DNA from: CAZDBA01 sp965224765
GTDB taxonomy: Bacteria > Planctomycetota > Planctomycetia > Pirellulales > Pirellulaceae
NCBI GenBank assembly: GCA_965224765.1
Contig: CBDDAC010000040.1
Span: 62,001-126,000 of the forward strand
Length of the DNA stretch: 64,000 bases
Reading direction: 5' to 3'
Below the pieces are notes generated by a model. The model saw only the letters and a program-made list of their open reading frames with translations, did no database searches and was not told where the DNA came from. The translations under genes and the position numbers were made by a program. The stretch's first letter is position 1. Each line of letters opens with the position of its first letter. This document shows positions 44,693-54,083 of this stretch, one piece after another.

Positions 44693-44942
44693 GAATCAGA
44701 CTCATGAAATCAAGCGAGGGCTGATTAAAGCCAAGATTTGTGGCAAGCGGACTAAGGCTGGCATCAATTTTTCCGTCAGCATAGTTAGGGTCTTTCGCAA
44801 TGGCGATCAATGGAAGGAGTCGACTCGTTACGGGCGAGACGATATCCCCGTCATTCGACTAGTGTTGGACGAGGCGTTCGGCTGGATTTACTCGCAGCAA
44901 GAATCAGAGTTGCTGAATTCCGGAAAGCCTCAATCACAGTGA
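44682..44942 (+). CDS. Small conserved protein, paralogue 4 of 4
   Basis: An 86-residue member of the small family: IKRGLIKAKICGKRTKAGIN, SVSIVRVFRNGDQWKESTRY and GRDDIPVIRLVLDEAFGWIY. The WEN motif of the others is replaced by CGK, so it is more diverged. It overlaps the gene before and its TGA overlaps the GTG start of the MT-A70 gene, tying it into the methyltransferase-excisionase operon. Confidence 0.65.
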   Translation: MKTKNQTHEIKRGLIKAKICGKRTKAGINFSVSIVRVFRNGDQWKESTRYGRDDIPVIRLVLDEAFGWIYSQQESELLNSGKPQSQ

Positions 44943-45496
44943 ATTTTCATCCCAGCATAGTAGAAAGTCTTGGCAGTCTTGTTGGGGCAAGGCGATTCAA
45001 AACTGTCTATGCAGATCCGCCTTGGTCTTACAACAACAAGTCGTCGCGTGGAGCGGCCGACAATCACTATCGCACAATGAACCTTGATGAAATCTGCAGC
45101 GAGCCAGTAGCAAAGCTAGTCGAGGACAACGCTCATCTTCATTTGTGGACGACCAACGGTTTCTTGCGGGAGGCTTTCAACGTGATTGATGCTTGGGGTT
45201 TTCAGTACAAGTCATGCTTGGTTTGGGTCAAGCCGCAACTTGGAATGGGGAACTACTGGCGGGTATCGCACGAATTTCTTTTGCTCGGCGTACGAGGCAG
45301 TTGCCCATTCGGTGACAAATCGTGTCGAAGTTGGCTGTTGAACCGCCGGACACGCCACAGCAAGAAACCGTTTGCGTTTCGTGAATTAATCGAACGTGTC
45401 AGCCCTGGCCCGTACCTTGAACTTTACGGACGTGAAGAACAACCTCGGACTCAATGGACAGTCTACGGAAACCAAGTCGAACGACGCCTGTTCTAA
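44939..45496 (+). CDS. MT-A70-type adenine methyltransferase
   Basis: A 185-residue protein with DPPW (26-29) in VYADPPWSYNNKSS, then LHLWTTNGFLREAFNVIDAW and CLVWVKPQLGMG. This is the MT-A70 methyltransferase core, which adds a methyl group to N6 of adenine in DNA or RNA. No separate target-recognition domain or restriction gene is adjacent, so it is an orphan, probably protecting or regulating the element's DNA. GTG 44939 overlaps the preceding TGA; the longer frame from 44810 runs through paralogue 4 in another frame. Confidence 0.8.
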   Translation: MNFHPSIVESLGSLVGARRFKTVYADPPWSYNNKSSRGAADNHYRTMNLDEICSEPVAKLVEDNAHLHLWTTNGFLREAFNVIDAWGFQYKSCLVWVKPQLGMGNYWRVSHEFLLLGVRGSCPFGDKSCRSWLLNRRTRHSKKPFAFRELIERVSPGPYLELYGREEQPRTQWTVYGNQVERRLF

Positions 45497-45510
45497 ACAT
45501 TGCTAGACAG

Positions 45511-45783
45511 ATGCCAGAAGCACATGACAAATCAAAAAGCCTGTTAACCGTCGGTGACGTCGCCGATTGGCTCAATGTATCGGGAAGCTTGGTGTATCAG
45601 CTCGTGGAAGCGAAAAAGATTCCTGTTTGCCGAATCGGAAACGGTCGGGGTGCAATTCGCTTTCGGCCAGAAGACGTTGAAACCTATATCGACTCCTGCA
45701 TTGACCATCGTCTGCCAGTAAAAGTCGCAAAGCCTTCACGCTCAAGGCTGAAGCATGTCAAGGTTCGGCGCGACGCATCATAA
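45511..45783 (+). CDS. Excisionase-like HTH protein
   Basis: A 90-residue protein with an HTH_17/MerR-like domain: LLTVGDVADWLNVSGSLVYQ, then LVEAKKIPVCRIGNGRGAIR and FRPEDVETYIDSCI. Such proteins bend DNA at attachment sites as excisionases or act as small regulators. It is convergent with the integrase, separated by a bidirectional terminator. ATG 45511 is used because ATG 45454 lies inside the methyltransferase gene. Confidence 0.75.
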   Translation: MPEAHDKSKSLLTVGDVADWLNVSGSLVYQLVEAKKIPVCRIGNGRGAIRFRPEDVETYIDSCIDHRLPVKVAKPSRSRLKHVKVRRDAS

Positions 45784-45787
45784 ATCG

Positions 45788-45804
45788 AACAACAGAGGCG
45801 AATG
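45788..45804. repeat. 17-bp direct repeat, copy 1
   Basis: AACAACAGAGGCGAATG is present exactly here and at 47077-47093, so it flanks the integrase gene. Arm-type integrase binding sites or a duplication footprint are the obvious readings. Confidence 0.7.
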
Positions 45805-45822
45805 TTAAGTTCGCTTTGAAAC

Positions 45823-45850
45823 GCCCTGTCTGGCTGCCACCAGGCAGGGC
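45823..45850. terminator. Bidirectional terminator
   Basis: GCCCTGTCTGG (45823-45833) pairs with CCAGGCAGGGC (45840-45850), allowing one G-T pair. It separates the convergent excisionase and integrase genes. Confidence 0.7.
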
Positions 45851-45869
45851 ACTTTTCAAAACAAAGCTT

Positions 45870-47042
45870 CTAATCACGTGTCGCTCTTCGAGCCTGTTCT
45901 CGCATGTGATCTGGGCTATGCGAAAGATGTTGATAAACGCGAGCGAGCATTGATGGATCTTTGTGGCCCATGAGCAACGCAACTGTGAGCGGGTCAATGC
46001 CCCGTTTCAATGCGTTCGTCGCCCATGAATGCCGAAGAGCGTAAAGCGAATATCTTGAAGTAGCTTTCTTTGCCATTCGATTCAGCAGCTTTCGTTTTGC
46101 TTCACAACGTAGCTCAGCGGGTCGCTTGTCGCGGCGAACTCCTTTTTCGGTTTTCGTCGGAGCGAGAGTTTTAATGAATGAGGTAATCTCTTTCTCACTG
46201 GGCTCCTGCTTCCTCTCCATGAGAATCTTCTTGCCCATCCGGACTTGGATTCGATCGAAAACGCAGTTCACGGCCTCAGTCGACCAAGCCCTTCCAGCGG
46301 CATTCCTAAAAAGTTCCCCATCGGGAAACTCTTTGTTCAAACGGCTACTAATTGCCAATGCAGTGTCATTTAAGTAAATGATACGCGGCGACTTTTTACC
46401 TTTGGATTTCATTTGAGGAAAAATCCACCGTGCGTTTTTGTCGTCCACATACTCGCCAACAACTCGCAGCGATTCTTGCGGCCGACAACCAGTTTGATAC
46501 GTCGCTATCAATAGGTCGCGGAATCTAGGACAAGGCACAAACGTCAACATGGTTTCGAACTCATCCAGCGGGACGTAAACATCCCGACGTTCGGCACCAG
46601 GGACATCTAGCGCCTCGAGCGGATTCTTTTCGATTCGTCCCTGTCGCTTAGCCCACGACAAGCATCGCTTGATACTACGGAAATAATTGCGACGAGTAGT
46701 TTGAGCGATGTCATACGCGTCTACCCATTCCTCGACATGATAAGGCTTGAGCGTGGACACTCGCATGTCGGGATATTTGTCAACGAAACGCTGCAGGCGG
46801 TAGCGATACCATTCGTAGGTATCTGGAGCCCGATTGCGTTCCGTCCACTCCAAGAATGAATCAATGATGTTTATCAGTGATTCAAGTGAAGCAACTGCCT
46901 GTTCGGCTGGTTGCTGCATTAGCTGGTGATACTGGCGAAAGGCTTCGTCACGATCAGAACCAAGCTTGATTTGCTTGCGATCAATCTCGACGTACCAACT
47001 CTTGCGACCCTGTTTGAAAAACGGCTTTGGGAAATGAGCCAC
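45870..47042 (-). CDS. Tyrosine integrase next to tRNA-Arg
   Basis: A 390-residue site-specific recombinase: Arg187 (TGCRPQES), Lys near 215 (MKSKGKKSPRI), Arg337-His338 in YALRHSWAT, His360 (LMGHKD) and Tyr370 (ARVYQHL). The first His of HxxR is Tyr334 here, a known substitution in some families. A 60-residue insertion (about 265-325) precedes the C-terminal motif. It lies 186 bases from the 3' end of tRNA-Arg, with its start facing it, so it probably inserted the element there. It is unrelated to the recombinase at 7930. Confidence 0.9.
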   Translation of the reverse strand: MAHFPKPFFKQGRKSWYVEIDRKQIKLGSDRDEAFRQYHQLMQQPAEQAVASLESLINIIDSFLEWTERNRAPDTYEWYRYRLQRFVDKYPDMRVSTLKPYHVEEWVDAYDIAQTTRRNYFRSIKRCLSWAKRQGRIEKNPLEALDVPGAERRDVYVPLDEFETMLTFVPCPRFRDLLIATYQTGCRPQESLRVVGEYVDDKNARWIFPQMKSKGKKSPRIIYLNDTALAISSRLNKEFPDGELFRNAAGRAWSTEAVNCVFDRIQVRMGKKILMERKQEPSEKEITSFIKTLAPTKTEKGVRRDKRPAELRCEAKRKLLNRMAKKATSRYSLYALRHSWATNALKRGIDPLTVALLMGHKDPSMLARVYQHLSHSPDHMREQARRATRD

Positions 47043-47076
47043 GATAGAACTCCTCTATTCGAATCCAGGAAAGGAA

Positions 47077-47093
47077 AACAACAGAGGCGAATG
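47077..47093. repeat. 17-bp direct repeat, copy 2
   Basis: Exact copy of 45788-45804, upstream of the integrase start and 135 bases from the tRNA 3' end. Both copies are followed by a similar GTTCGC, after AA or AAGA. Confidence 0.7.
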
Positions 47094-47227
47094 AAGAGTT
47101 CGCAGAAGGCTCAAGTTCGACTGCCATCGACTTTTGAACCAGTATTCTAACAGAAGTTCTCGGACAACTTCTCGGACGCAGGGAAACGCCAAAATCAAAA
47201 TTTGGCTGTTTCCCGAAGAAAACTAAG

Positions 47228-47301
<74 letters not shown>

Positions 47302-47803
47302 ATGTTGTTAGCGAAGCATTTGGCTCGAAAACACTTGATGCTGTTTCGAACGTGTGTCCCTTCAACACAGAAGATAAAGATTTTCTCACTAAATTCAACG
47401 CTAGTTTGACAAAATAATCGTGCAAATGTTCGTAGCGTTTTTGCTGTCCCACATTTCATTCAAAGTTTGGCGGCTTGAATTGGCAAGTATATGGCTTTCG
47501 AGACGCGATTTTTTTGAATAGCGCCGTGGAAGAGCAGGATTGCATGGCTGAGAATTGGCTTTCAAATCGAGGTGATTGGAGGGCGATGTTCCAGTTGATC
47601 TTCGAATTAGTAGGCTCCAATGCCCGAATGCCTTGCCTGGCGGTAATAAATAGCCAGCTGTCCGCCCGATTCCTGACAAATCCTACGGTATTCTGAGCAC
47701 TTTGGGAGCTTCTGTGGGTCGTTGTGATACAATCGAAGCTTAGTTGTTCAATTTCTCATCGGGGCAATCGACGTAGAGGTCGTTTTTTCAAGGCAAGTAT
47801 TGC
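47302..47803. other. Intergenic region, tRNA to FHA gene
   Basis: Holds the tRNA promoter region and the leader of the FHA gene. The small frames on either strand show no family resemblance. No other structure is evident. Confidence 0.4.
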
Positions 47804-48466
47804 ATGGCAACAATTACTTTGAGAGTCTTGGATGGAGCCGACCGCGGCAAAGTCTACGACAACATTGCCGTTCCCGTCACGATCGGCCGTGAAGAGGGTA
47901 ACACGATTCAACTCAATGATGAGCGGATTAGTCGTTTTCATCTCAAGATTCAAAAGGACCACGATGATTTGGTCCTCACTGATCTCGAAAGCACTAACGG
48001 TTCCAAAGTCAACAACGAAGAAGTCCAGCTTCGCATCTTGCGGCACGGTGATCTGATCACCCTCGGACGAAGCACTTTGATTTTCGGAAGTCGCGTTGAA
48101 ATCAACGAACGTCTTGAGCGATTGAGTTCTGCTGGGAAGTCTTCCTCTTCTGATATTAGTGAGGTTGGCTCGAAGGTATCTGGTGAGAACCTCGCTGTTC
48201 AAGATGATTGGCAAGATGATCCGAACTACCAGTTAGCCCTTCTGGATCTCGATCCCCCGAAACTTCCAGATCGACTGTCCCCTGGGCAAGCGGCGCAGCT
48301 TGCCGAAGTCGTTGAGTTCCTGCATATGCACTTGCGTGGCATCGTCTCCGACGTTGACATCAACCAACGCAAAAAACGTGCTTCGCTTACCATGGAGCAG
48401 TGGCAAAAAGTTCTCGATGCTCAAGCTCGCTTGGCAGAGTACTTGCGAAAAATCGGTAACCCTTAG
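47804..48466 (+). CDS. FHA-domain protein
   Basis: A 220-residue protein with an N-terminal forkhead-associated domain: TIGREEGNTIQL (27-38), ISRFHLKI (42-49) and STNGSKVN (63-70), then HGDLITLGRSTLIF. FHA domains bind phosphothreonine peptides; Ser/Thr kinases of this organism (for example 58656) would be possible partners. A linker rich in Ser and acidic residues is followed by a helical C-terminus (AQLAEVVEFLHMHLRGIVSD). It is preceded by GGCAAGTATTGC; no strong ribosome binding site. Chromosomal in character. Confidence 0.85.
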   Translation: MATITLRVLDGADRGKVYDNIAVPVTIGREEGNTIQLNDERISRFHLKIQKDHDDLVLTDLESTNGSKVNNEEVQLRILRHGDLITLGRSTLIFGSRVEINERLERLSSAGKSSSSDISEVGSKVSGENLAVQDDWQDDPNYQLALLDLDPPKLPDRLSPGQAAQLAEVVEFLHMHLRGIVSDVDINQRKKRASLTMEQWQKVLDAQARLAEYLRKIGNP

Positions 48467-48652
48467 TCTTAAGAGTTGCTCCCGCGCAAAATCGATCAAG
48501 CGATTTGATACGCCCAAGCTTTCAACCCCACTTTTTTCAAAGTCTCACCTATGTTGGCAAAGAGGGATCTGCAAAAGTTTACCCAATGGTAATTCGCGGT
48601 GAGCTGGTCCAAAATGATTTTGTTGGCCAAGACCCATTTAGGAGCGATCTCG

Positions 48653-50623
48653 ATGCACGCTTTTTTTTTCGTTTGTTTTCTCTTTGCTCAAACCGTTTGT
48701 TCTCACGCAATTTCATTCGTTTGTGCTCCCACAACTCTGACTCAATCTCGAAGAGTTCAAGTCCAACCAGGGATCAATGAACTCAAGACTGCGGTCATTC
48801 AAGACAACGTTGCACAGATAGAGGCGATCGTTAAGTCGAATCCCAAATTGCTAACCTTGAAATTCTCGCAGGCCAAGCAGACAGCCTTGCACTTAGCGGT
48901 CAGTTCTGGCAAGTTCGAAGCCACCCAGAAATTGATCGAGCTTGGCGCTTCAGCGACTGAGAAAGACGCGCGCAAGCAAACACCGCTTCATCTGGCGATC
49001 AATCAAGCCGACGTCAGAATCGCTTCGGTGTTGATTGAAAATTCTGACGACCTCAATGTCGTCGATCAAAACGGTGCCACGCCATTGATGCGAGTCGTGA
49101 TGAACCGAAACGCAAAAGTCGAACTGGCGGAGCTCATGATAAAAAAGGGGGCCGACCTTGATTCTGTCAATCGCGGCAAACAATCAGCACTTCATCTAGC
49201 TTGTTATTATCGTCGGCCGGAGCTCGGCGTAAAATTAATCGAAGCCGGAGCTGATATAACTGCTGTTGATAACAACCAAAATACACCACTTCTGGCTGCC
49301 TGCGTCTCATCTTCAAAACTCGTGAAGTTGCTATTGGAAAAAGGGGTTGATCCCAAAACGGTAAATCGACAAGGGCAATCGACCTTGCACTTGGCGTGTC
49401 GGTCACGGCAATTTGAATCCGTGAAACTGTTGTTGGACAAATTTGATGACGTTGATTTGATGGACAAACAACAACAAACACCTCTATCGTTGGCGGTCAT
49501 TGCAGGCAGCACCGACGCGGCCAAGGCATTGCTTGAACGCGGGGCAGATCCGAATCGTTTTAATCAACCAGAAAATAGTCGGTACTTGAATCCATTGGTT
49601 TGTTATGGGGCTGCCAGTGGCAATGCTGCCATGTTGAAAGTCTTGTTGGACGGCGGGGCGATGGTCAATGTCAAGAATTCCGAGGGGGACGGGCCTTTGC
49701 ATTTGGCTTGCCAAGCCGGAGGCAATATCTTCGATGGTCGGCGACGTGGCGGCAATACGCGTCAAGCCGCAAGTCGGTTTGTTGAAACGATTGAGCTTTT
49801 GCTAAGTCGAAAGGCGGACCAAAACCAGAAAAACAATGCGGGTCAAACACCGCTCCAAGTGGCAGCGAGACGTGACTTTTTTGAAGCGGTTGAAATTCTG
49901 GTTGAGAAAACCGATGAGCTGGATTTTGACTTGGGCACTGGATCGCTGTTGCACTGGGCGGCTCTGAATGGCTTGCCAAAAACCGCTCGCCATTTGTTAA
50001 GCAATGAGCGAACAGAAATTGACAAACTGGACGCTGCCGGGCGGAGCTCTATTCAAATCGCGGCCGAAAATGGACAGTCTGAAATGGTGAACTTGCTAGT
50101 TGAGAACAATGCGACAGTGGATCAAGTCGCCGCAGACGGCGCAACGGCGTTGCTGATCGCGTCCAATGCAGGTCATGCGGCGGTTGTATGTTCGCTTATC
50201 AATGCAGGCGCGGATTTGTCTCGTTTGGATGCAAGCGGCCAGTCGTGTTTGCATCTGGCAGCATGGAATGGATCTGAGGAAGTCGTCAAAACATTGCTGG
50301 CGGAGTTTGGAAAAAGCGAAGACGGAGGCGTTAAAGCAGTCAATGCAAAAACCCAATCGGGGTACACCGCCCTGCACGCGGCGGCGTGGAACGGTCATGG
50401 CAAGGTTGTAAAAATCTTGCTGGATGCCAAGTCGAACCCCAACGCAACGGACTCCGACGGTTGGACGCCGATTCATAAAGCGGCGTATCGAGGCCATGCG
50501 GAGTCAGTGAAACACTTGTTGGCTTATGGCACTGACAAAGGACTAAAAAATAGTGTTGGGATGACCGCGTTGGAAATGGCTCAGGGCAACAAGAAATCGG
50601 CTGTGGTTGAATTGCTCAAGTGA
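48653..50623 (+). CDS. Secreted ankyrin-repeat protein
   Basis: A 656-residue protein with a signal peptide (MHAFFFVCFLFAQTVCSHAI) and then roughly 16-18 ankyrin repeats of the TALHLAVSSGKFEATQKLIE kind up to the C-terminus. These form a long solenoid for protein binding. ATG 48653 has AGGAG upstream; the frame begins earlier, but 48653 fits the signal peptide. No enzyme motif. Confidence 0.85.
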   Translation: MHAFFFVCFLFAQTVCSHAISFVCAPTTLTQSRRVQVQPGINELKTAVIQDNVAQIEAIVKSNPKLLTLKFSQAKQTALHLAVSSGKFEATQKLIELGASATEKDARKQTPLHLAINQADVRIASVLIENSDDLNVVDQNGATPLMRVVMNRNAKVELAELMIKKGADLDSVNRGKQSALHLACYYRRPELGVKLIEAGADITAVDNNQNTPLLAACVSSSKLVKLLLEKGVDPKTVNRQGQSTLHLACRSRQFESVKLLLDKFDDVDLMDKQQQTPLSLAVIAGSTDAAKALLERGADPNRFNQPENSRYLNPLVCYGAASGNAAMLKVLLDGGAMVNVKNSEGDGPLHLACQAGGNIFDGRRRGGNTRQAASRFVETIELLLSRKADQNQKNNAGQTPLQVAARRDFFEAVEILVEKTDELDFDLGTGSLLHWAALNGLPKTARHLLSNERTEIDKLDAAGRSSIQIAAENGQSEMVNLLVENNATVDQVAADGATALLIASNAGHAAVVCSLINAGADLSRLDASGQSCLHLAAWNGSEEVVKTLLAEFGKSEDGGVKAVNAKTQSGYTALHAAAWNGHGKVVKILLDAKSNPNATDSDGWTPIHKAAYRGHAESVKHLLAYGTDKGLKNSVGMTALEMAQGNKKSAVVELLK

Positions 50624-50768
50624 ATTGGTGGAGGTTTTCAATACGACTCTAACGCGTTGTTAAAGCTAATATGAATGGTCCCTGCTCGTTTTGAAATTGG
50701 CTAGAGCATTTTGAAATTGGTATTCATGAATTGAACGGTAGGGCCGGTTCCCTGTTTAGCGTCGGGAC

Positions 50769-52553
50769 ATGGGTATCTTATGCGTCGCGAGCTTAATCGA
50801 CTACAATGGCGAGTATTCAAAGTTTGTCCATCGAAGGAAATTGAAATTGGCCGCTGCACCTCGCATTATCGCTCAGACTTCCGCCTTGTTCTTTGCATTT
50901 TCTTTGTTCAATCGTGCCATGGCTCAGGGCCCGAATCATACGACGCCCCCCAATGAAGTGCAGCAAAAAACGGCGGAGGATTCGATTCTTGAATCACGCT
51001 TGCGTGCTGATGTAAAGTTCTTGGCAGATGATTTGTTGGAAGGCCGCGGCCCTGGGACGCGGGGCGATTTATTAGGGCAACGTTACATCACGACCCAGTT
51101 TGAGTTACTGGGACTTGAGCCGGCGGCAGGTGATGGGGTATTTATCCAAGAAGTCCCGCTAGTCGGAGTAACGACCCGGCCGCCGAGTACTGTTCAATTT
51201 AAAAGGGGTGACCAATCGCTTGAGTTGAAAAACTCTGATGATTATATCGTGACCAGTGGGCTTCCAATTGAGGCGTCAAAGTTCACCGATGCCGAAGTTG
51301 TGTTTGTTGGTTATGGGATGCAGGCTCCAGAATACGGTTGGGATGATTTCAAAGATGTCGACGTAAAAGGCAAGGTCTTGTTGGTGATGAACAACGACCC
51401 GGCGGACGATCCGAATATTTTCGCAGGTCGTACTCGGCTGTATTATGGCCGTTGGGATTACAAATATGCCAAAGCCGCAGAGATGGGAGCGGTAGGTGTA
51501 TTGATCATTCACACCAATCAGTCAGCTGGTTATCCGTATCAAGTCGTTCAAACATCGTGGACTGGTGAGCAGATGGCGCTTGGCGGCGAGCAACAAGGAC
51601 GTTTGAAAATGGAGGGCTGGCTGACCGAAGAAGCGTCTCAAAGGCTGGCAGCGTTTGGCGGTCAAGATTTGGATAAACTTCAGGCGGCGGCAGAAAGCAA
51701 AGATTTTCGTCCTGTTTCGCTTGGTGCGACTTTGTCGATTTCAATGAAGTGCCGAGTGCGCGAAAGAAAAACCGGGAACGTATTGGGTTTACTCAAAGGC
51801 AGCGATCCTGAGTTGAGCAAAGAGTGGATTGTCTACACCGCTCATCATGACCACATTGGAATGACCGAAGCACGCGACGAAAAGACGGACAACATTTACA
51901 ACGGAGCAGTCGACAATGCGTCGGGGGTCGGGTCAATGTTGCAGATCGCTCGAGCGATGGCGGCATTGCCCGAGTCGGAACGTCCCAAGCGTTCAATCCT
52001 GTTTGCTTCGGTCGGGGCAGAGGAGCAAGGGTTGCTTGGTTCGAAATATCTGGCGCTCAATCCGCCCGTTCCGGCGGGTAACTTGGCGGCCGTCATCAAC
52101 ATTGATGGTATCAACATCTTGGGGCCAACTCGAGACATTTCCATTATTGGCAATGGCAAATCGGACATGGACCAGATCGTCAATCGGATCGCGAAATGGC
52201 AAAACCGCGTGGTCACGCCTGATCAGTTTCCCAGCCGCGGATCCTACTATCGCTCGGATCAATTCAGCCTTGCCAAAGTTGGTGTGCCAGGCGTCTATCT
52301 TGGATCAGGAACCTCGGTGATCGGAAAACCCGATGGTTGGGGCAAACAGAAAATGCGCGAGTGGACAGAGAAAATCTACCATCAAACCAGCGACGAGTAC
52401 TCGGACCAGTGGGATCTTCGTGGAGCAATCGAAGACGCAAAACTATTGTTCTACGTTGGGCTTCAAGCGGCCGATCAACCCAATATGCCGGCTTGGAAAA
52501 AAGGCGATGAGTTTGAAGCCGCCCGGTTGGAAGCACTGAAGTCGAAAAAGTAG
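50769..52553 (+). CDS. M28-type zinc peptidase, exported
   Basis: A 594-residue protein with an N-terminal export signal (ALFFAFSLFNRAMA, about 38-51). A protease-associated domain inserts around 160-290 (VLLVMNNDPADDPN, GAVGVLIIHTNQ). The metal ligands are H in VYTAHHDHIG, D in NGAVDNASGVGS and EE in SVGAEEQGLLGS, all as in the M28/PA family of aminopeptidases. It probably removes N-terminal residues from peptides outside the cytoplasm. The gene stands alone. Confidence 0.85.
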   Translation: MGILCVASLIDYNGEYSKFVHRRKLKLAAAPRIIAQTSALFFAFSLFNRAMAQGPNHTTPPNEVQQKTAEDSILESRLRADVKFLADDLLEGRGPGTRGDLLGQRYITTQFELLGLEPAAGDGVFIQEVPLVGVTTRPPSTVQFKRGDQSLELKNSDDYIVTSGLPIEASKFTDAEVVFVGYGMQAPEYGWDDFKDVDVKGKVLLVMNNDPADDPNIFAGRTRLYYGRWDYKYAKAAEMGAVGVLIIHTNQSAGYPYQVVQTSWTGEQMALGGEQQGRLKMEGWLTEEASQRLAAFGGQDLDKLQAAAESKDFRPVSLGATLSISMKCRVRERKTGNVLGLLKGSDPELSKEWIVYTAHHDHIGMTEARDEKTDNIYNGAVDNASGVGSMLQIARAMAALPESERPKRSILFASVGAEEQGLLGSKYLALNPPVPAGNLAAVINIDGINILGPTRDISIIGNGKSDMDQIVNRIAKWQNRVVTPDQFPSRGSYYRSDQFSLAKVGVPGVYLGSGTSVIGKPDGWGKQKMREWTEKIYHQTSDEYSDQWDLRGAIEDAKLLFYVGLQAADQPNMPAWKKGDEFEAARLEALKSKK

Positions 52554-52602
52554 GATGGGCACTCTTACTCTTTCTTGCCATCACTGTGAGTCAAATTGCG
52601 CA

Positions 52603-53085
52603 TCATTCGGTCATCAGGAACCTTCGCATCCTGGTCGATTGTCCGGATTCACTCAGAAGATTCTCCTTGGCGATTTGGTAATCGACAATTGCTTGGTGGT
52701 AGCCTAACTCTGCTTGGAGTAAGCGCTGTTGAGCATTCAATAGATCTTCAAATCCAGCTGCCTCAGCTTCAAACGCGGTTGTTCTTGCCTCGAAAGTATT
52801 ACGCGCCGCTTCTAGGTGCTCAGTGGCTACTTCGATGCCAAGAAATCTCTGGTCGACTTGGCGTTTCGCAGTTCCCAGATCGTGAAGAATCTGCTTTTGC
52901 TGTTCATGTAAAATCGCTTTCTCGTTGCAAAGTGCAAGTTCAGCATGTCGAACCGCGACATAGGCTTGTCTTTTCCCAATTGCAACATCATATGCCAGCC
53001 CGATTTCCCACTCGCCGTGATCGTTGGAAATTGCGTCTGTAAACGCACTGGGACTCATGTTTCCATTTGCGTCGCTGACGAGACG
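52603..53085 (-). pseudogene. TolC-type outer membrane efflux fragment
   Basis: About 155 C-terminal residues of a TolC/OprM family protein remain: LVSDANGNMSPSAFTDA, then EWEIGLAYDVAIGKRQAYVA, a long alpha-helical hairpin (QKQILHDLGTAKRQVDQRFL) and AGFEDLLNAQQRLLQAELGY. The first two-thirds are missing and a stop at about 53086 precedes the homology. It is a relic of a planctomycete efflux gene. Confidence 0.75.
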
Positions 53086-53246
53086 TTATCGGTCATGCGA
53101 ATCGCCAAAGGGTCCGTGTGCCCCAACCAACTCACCATTCTTCAAGAAATGAGGGGCACGACGAGCGTCCTTCAAAAAAGCGTTGAGTTGTGTATTGCTT
53201 TTTCAATTTCCACCAAGTCAGTGTGTGTTTCGTAGTTCTGGGAAAT

Positions 53247-54083
53247 CTACTTTGCAGTTCTCTTCCTACGAAATGTGAGCAAGCTCAAGAAAGCGAGTAC
53301 AATGCCACTTCCTGGCTCCGGGACCGCTCGACTACCGTTGATCCGTTGAACAAATTGTAGCTGCGACCCAGATGGGGTTCTCGTTTGCGAAAGCCAGGTC
53401 GCAGAAAACGCGTTGGGAGAATCGAATCGCAGGTCGCCCAGTAGGTCCAACGACAAACTGGTTTCACTACCATCGAACGAAGCAAATTCATCTAGTAGCC
53501 CAGCATCGGGCAGTACAACTCGAAATCCTGCATGATCGGGATCTTCGAAAACTCCTTGGAAATAGGTTCCGTCGTCGTATGTCATTCGTAGGAGATCACT
53601 AACGACGTTAATACTTGCCGAGATGGTTTGAGTGTCAAATACTGCTCCGGTGACTGGATCGAGGTCTTCAACGACAAGGTTCCAGCGACCAATGAACGAA
53701 GTCTCGCCGGCAACACGTGATTCGATTTGCGTTATGAAACTTGAATCGGTTGCTGGCGCGCGACTCAAAGTTGATTGGAATTCGCTACCAAAGAAATTTA
53801 ACGACATGGTGGCGTCGTTTTGCGACGAGAACATTCCTGAACCCGATGTGTTCCCAGTGTCATCCCACGTGATTTCACCCGAACTAAGGATGGAGCCTTC
53901 ATAGGGTGCCAGGCCCCGGATGTCCGAAAACTGGTACCGGTCATCACCAGATCGTGAGCGAATGTGGACCCACTCTACCGCCGAAAAGGGGCCAGTAAAT
54001 GAATGGAAAAACACGCCGCCTGGTTCAATGTCTTGTGCGTTTGCGGAACTTTTGGCAATGGGCTCTGAACGACGCGGGCTCAA
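53247..54083 (-). CDS. PEP-CTERM protein, N-terminally truncated
   Basis: The 278-residue frame ends VPEPGSGIVLAFLSLLTFRR, a PEP-CTERM sorting signal. The body is beta-rich (FIGRWNLVVEDLDPVTGAVF, MTYDDGTYFQGVFEDP). No signal peptide is present: the N-terminus (TTG start, SPRRSEPIAKSSANAQDIEP) joins directly to the AraC-like gene's 5' portion on the other strand. The gene therefore probably lost its 5' end and is not exported. Confidence 0.65.
   Translation of the reverse strand: MSPRRSEPIAKSSANAQDIEPGGVFFHSFTGPFSAVEWVHIRSRSGDDRYQFSDIRGLAPYEGSILSSGEITWDDTGNTSGSGMFSSQNDATMSLNFFGSEFQSTLSRAPATDSSFITQIESRVAGETSFIGRWNLVVEDLDPVTGAVFDTQTISASINVVSDLLRMTYDDGTYFQGVFEDPDHAGFRVVLPDAGLLDEFASFDGSETSLSLDLLGDLRFDSPNAFSATWLSQTRTPSGSQLQFVQRINGSRAVPEPGSGIVLAFLSLLTFRRKRTAK

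Noticed and set aside
44939..45496. Restriction-modification system
   Set aside because: No endonuclease or specificity gene is adjacent; the methyltransferase stands alone.
1..47227. Left attachment site of the tRNA-linked element
   Set aside because: I looked for a copy of the tRNA 3' end (TTCGAA with flanks) to the left and found none convincing; it may lie beyond the window or have decayed.
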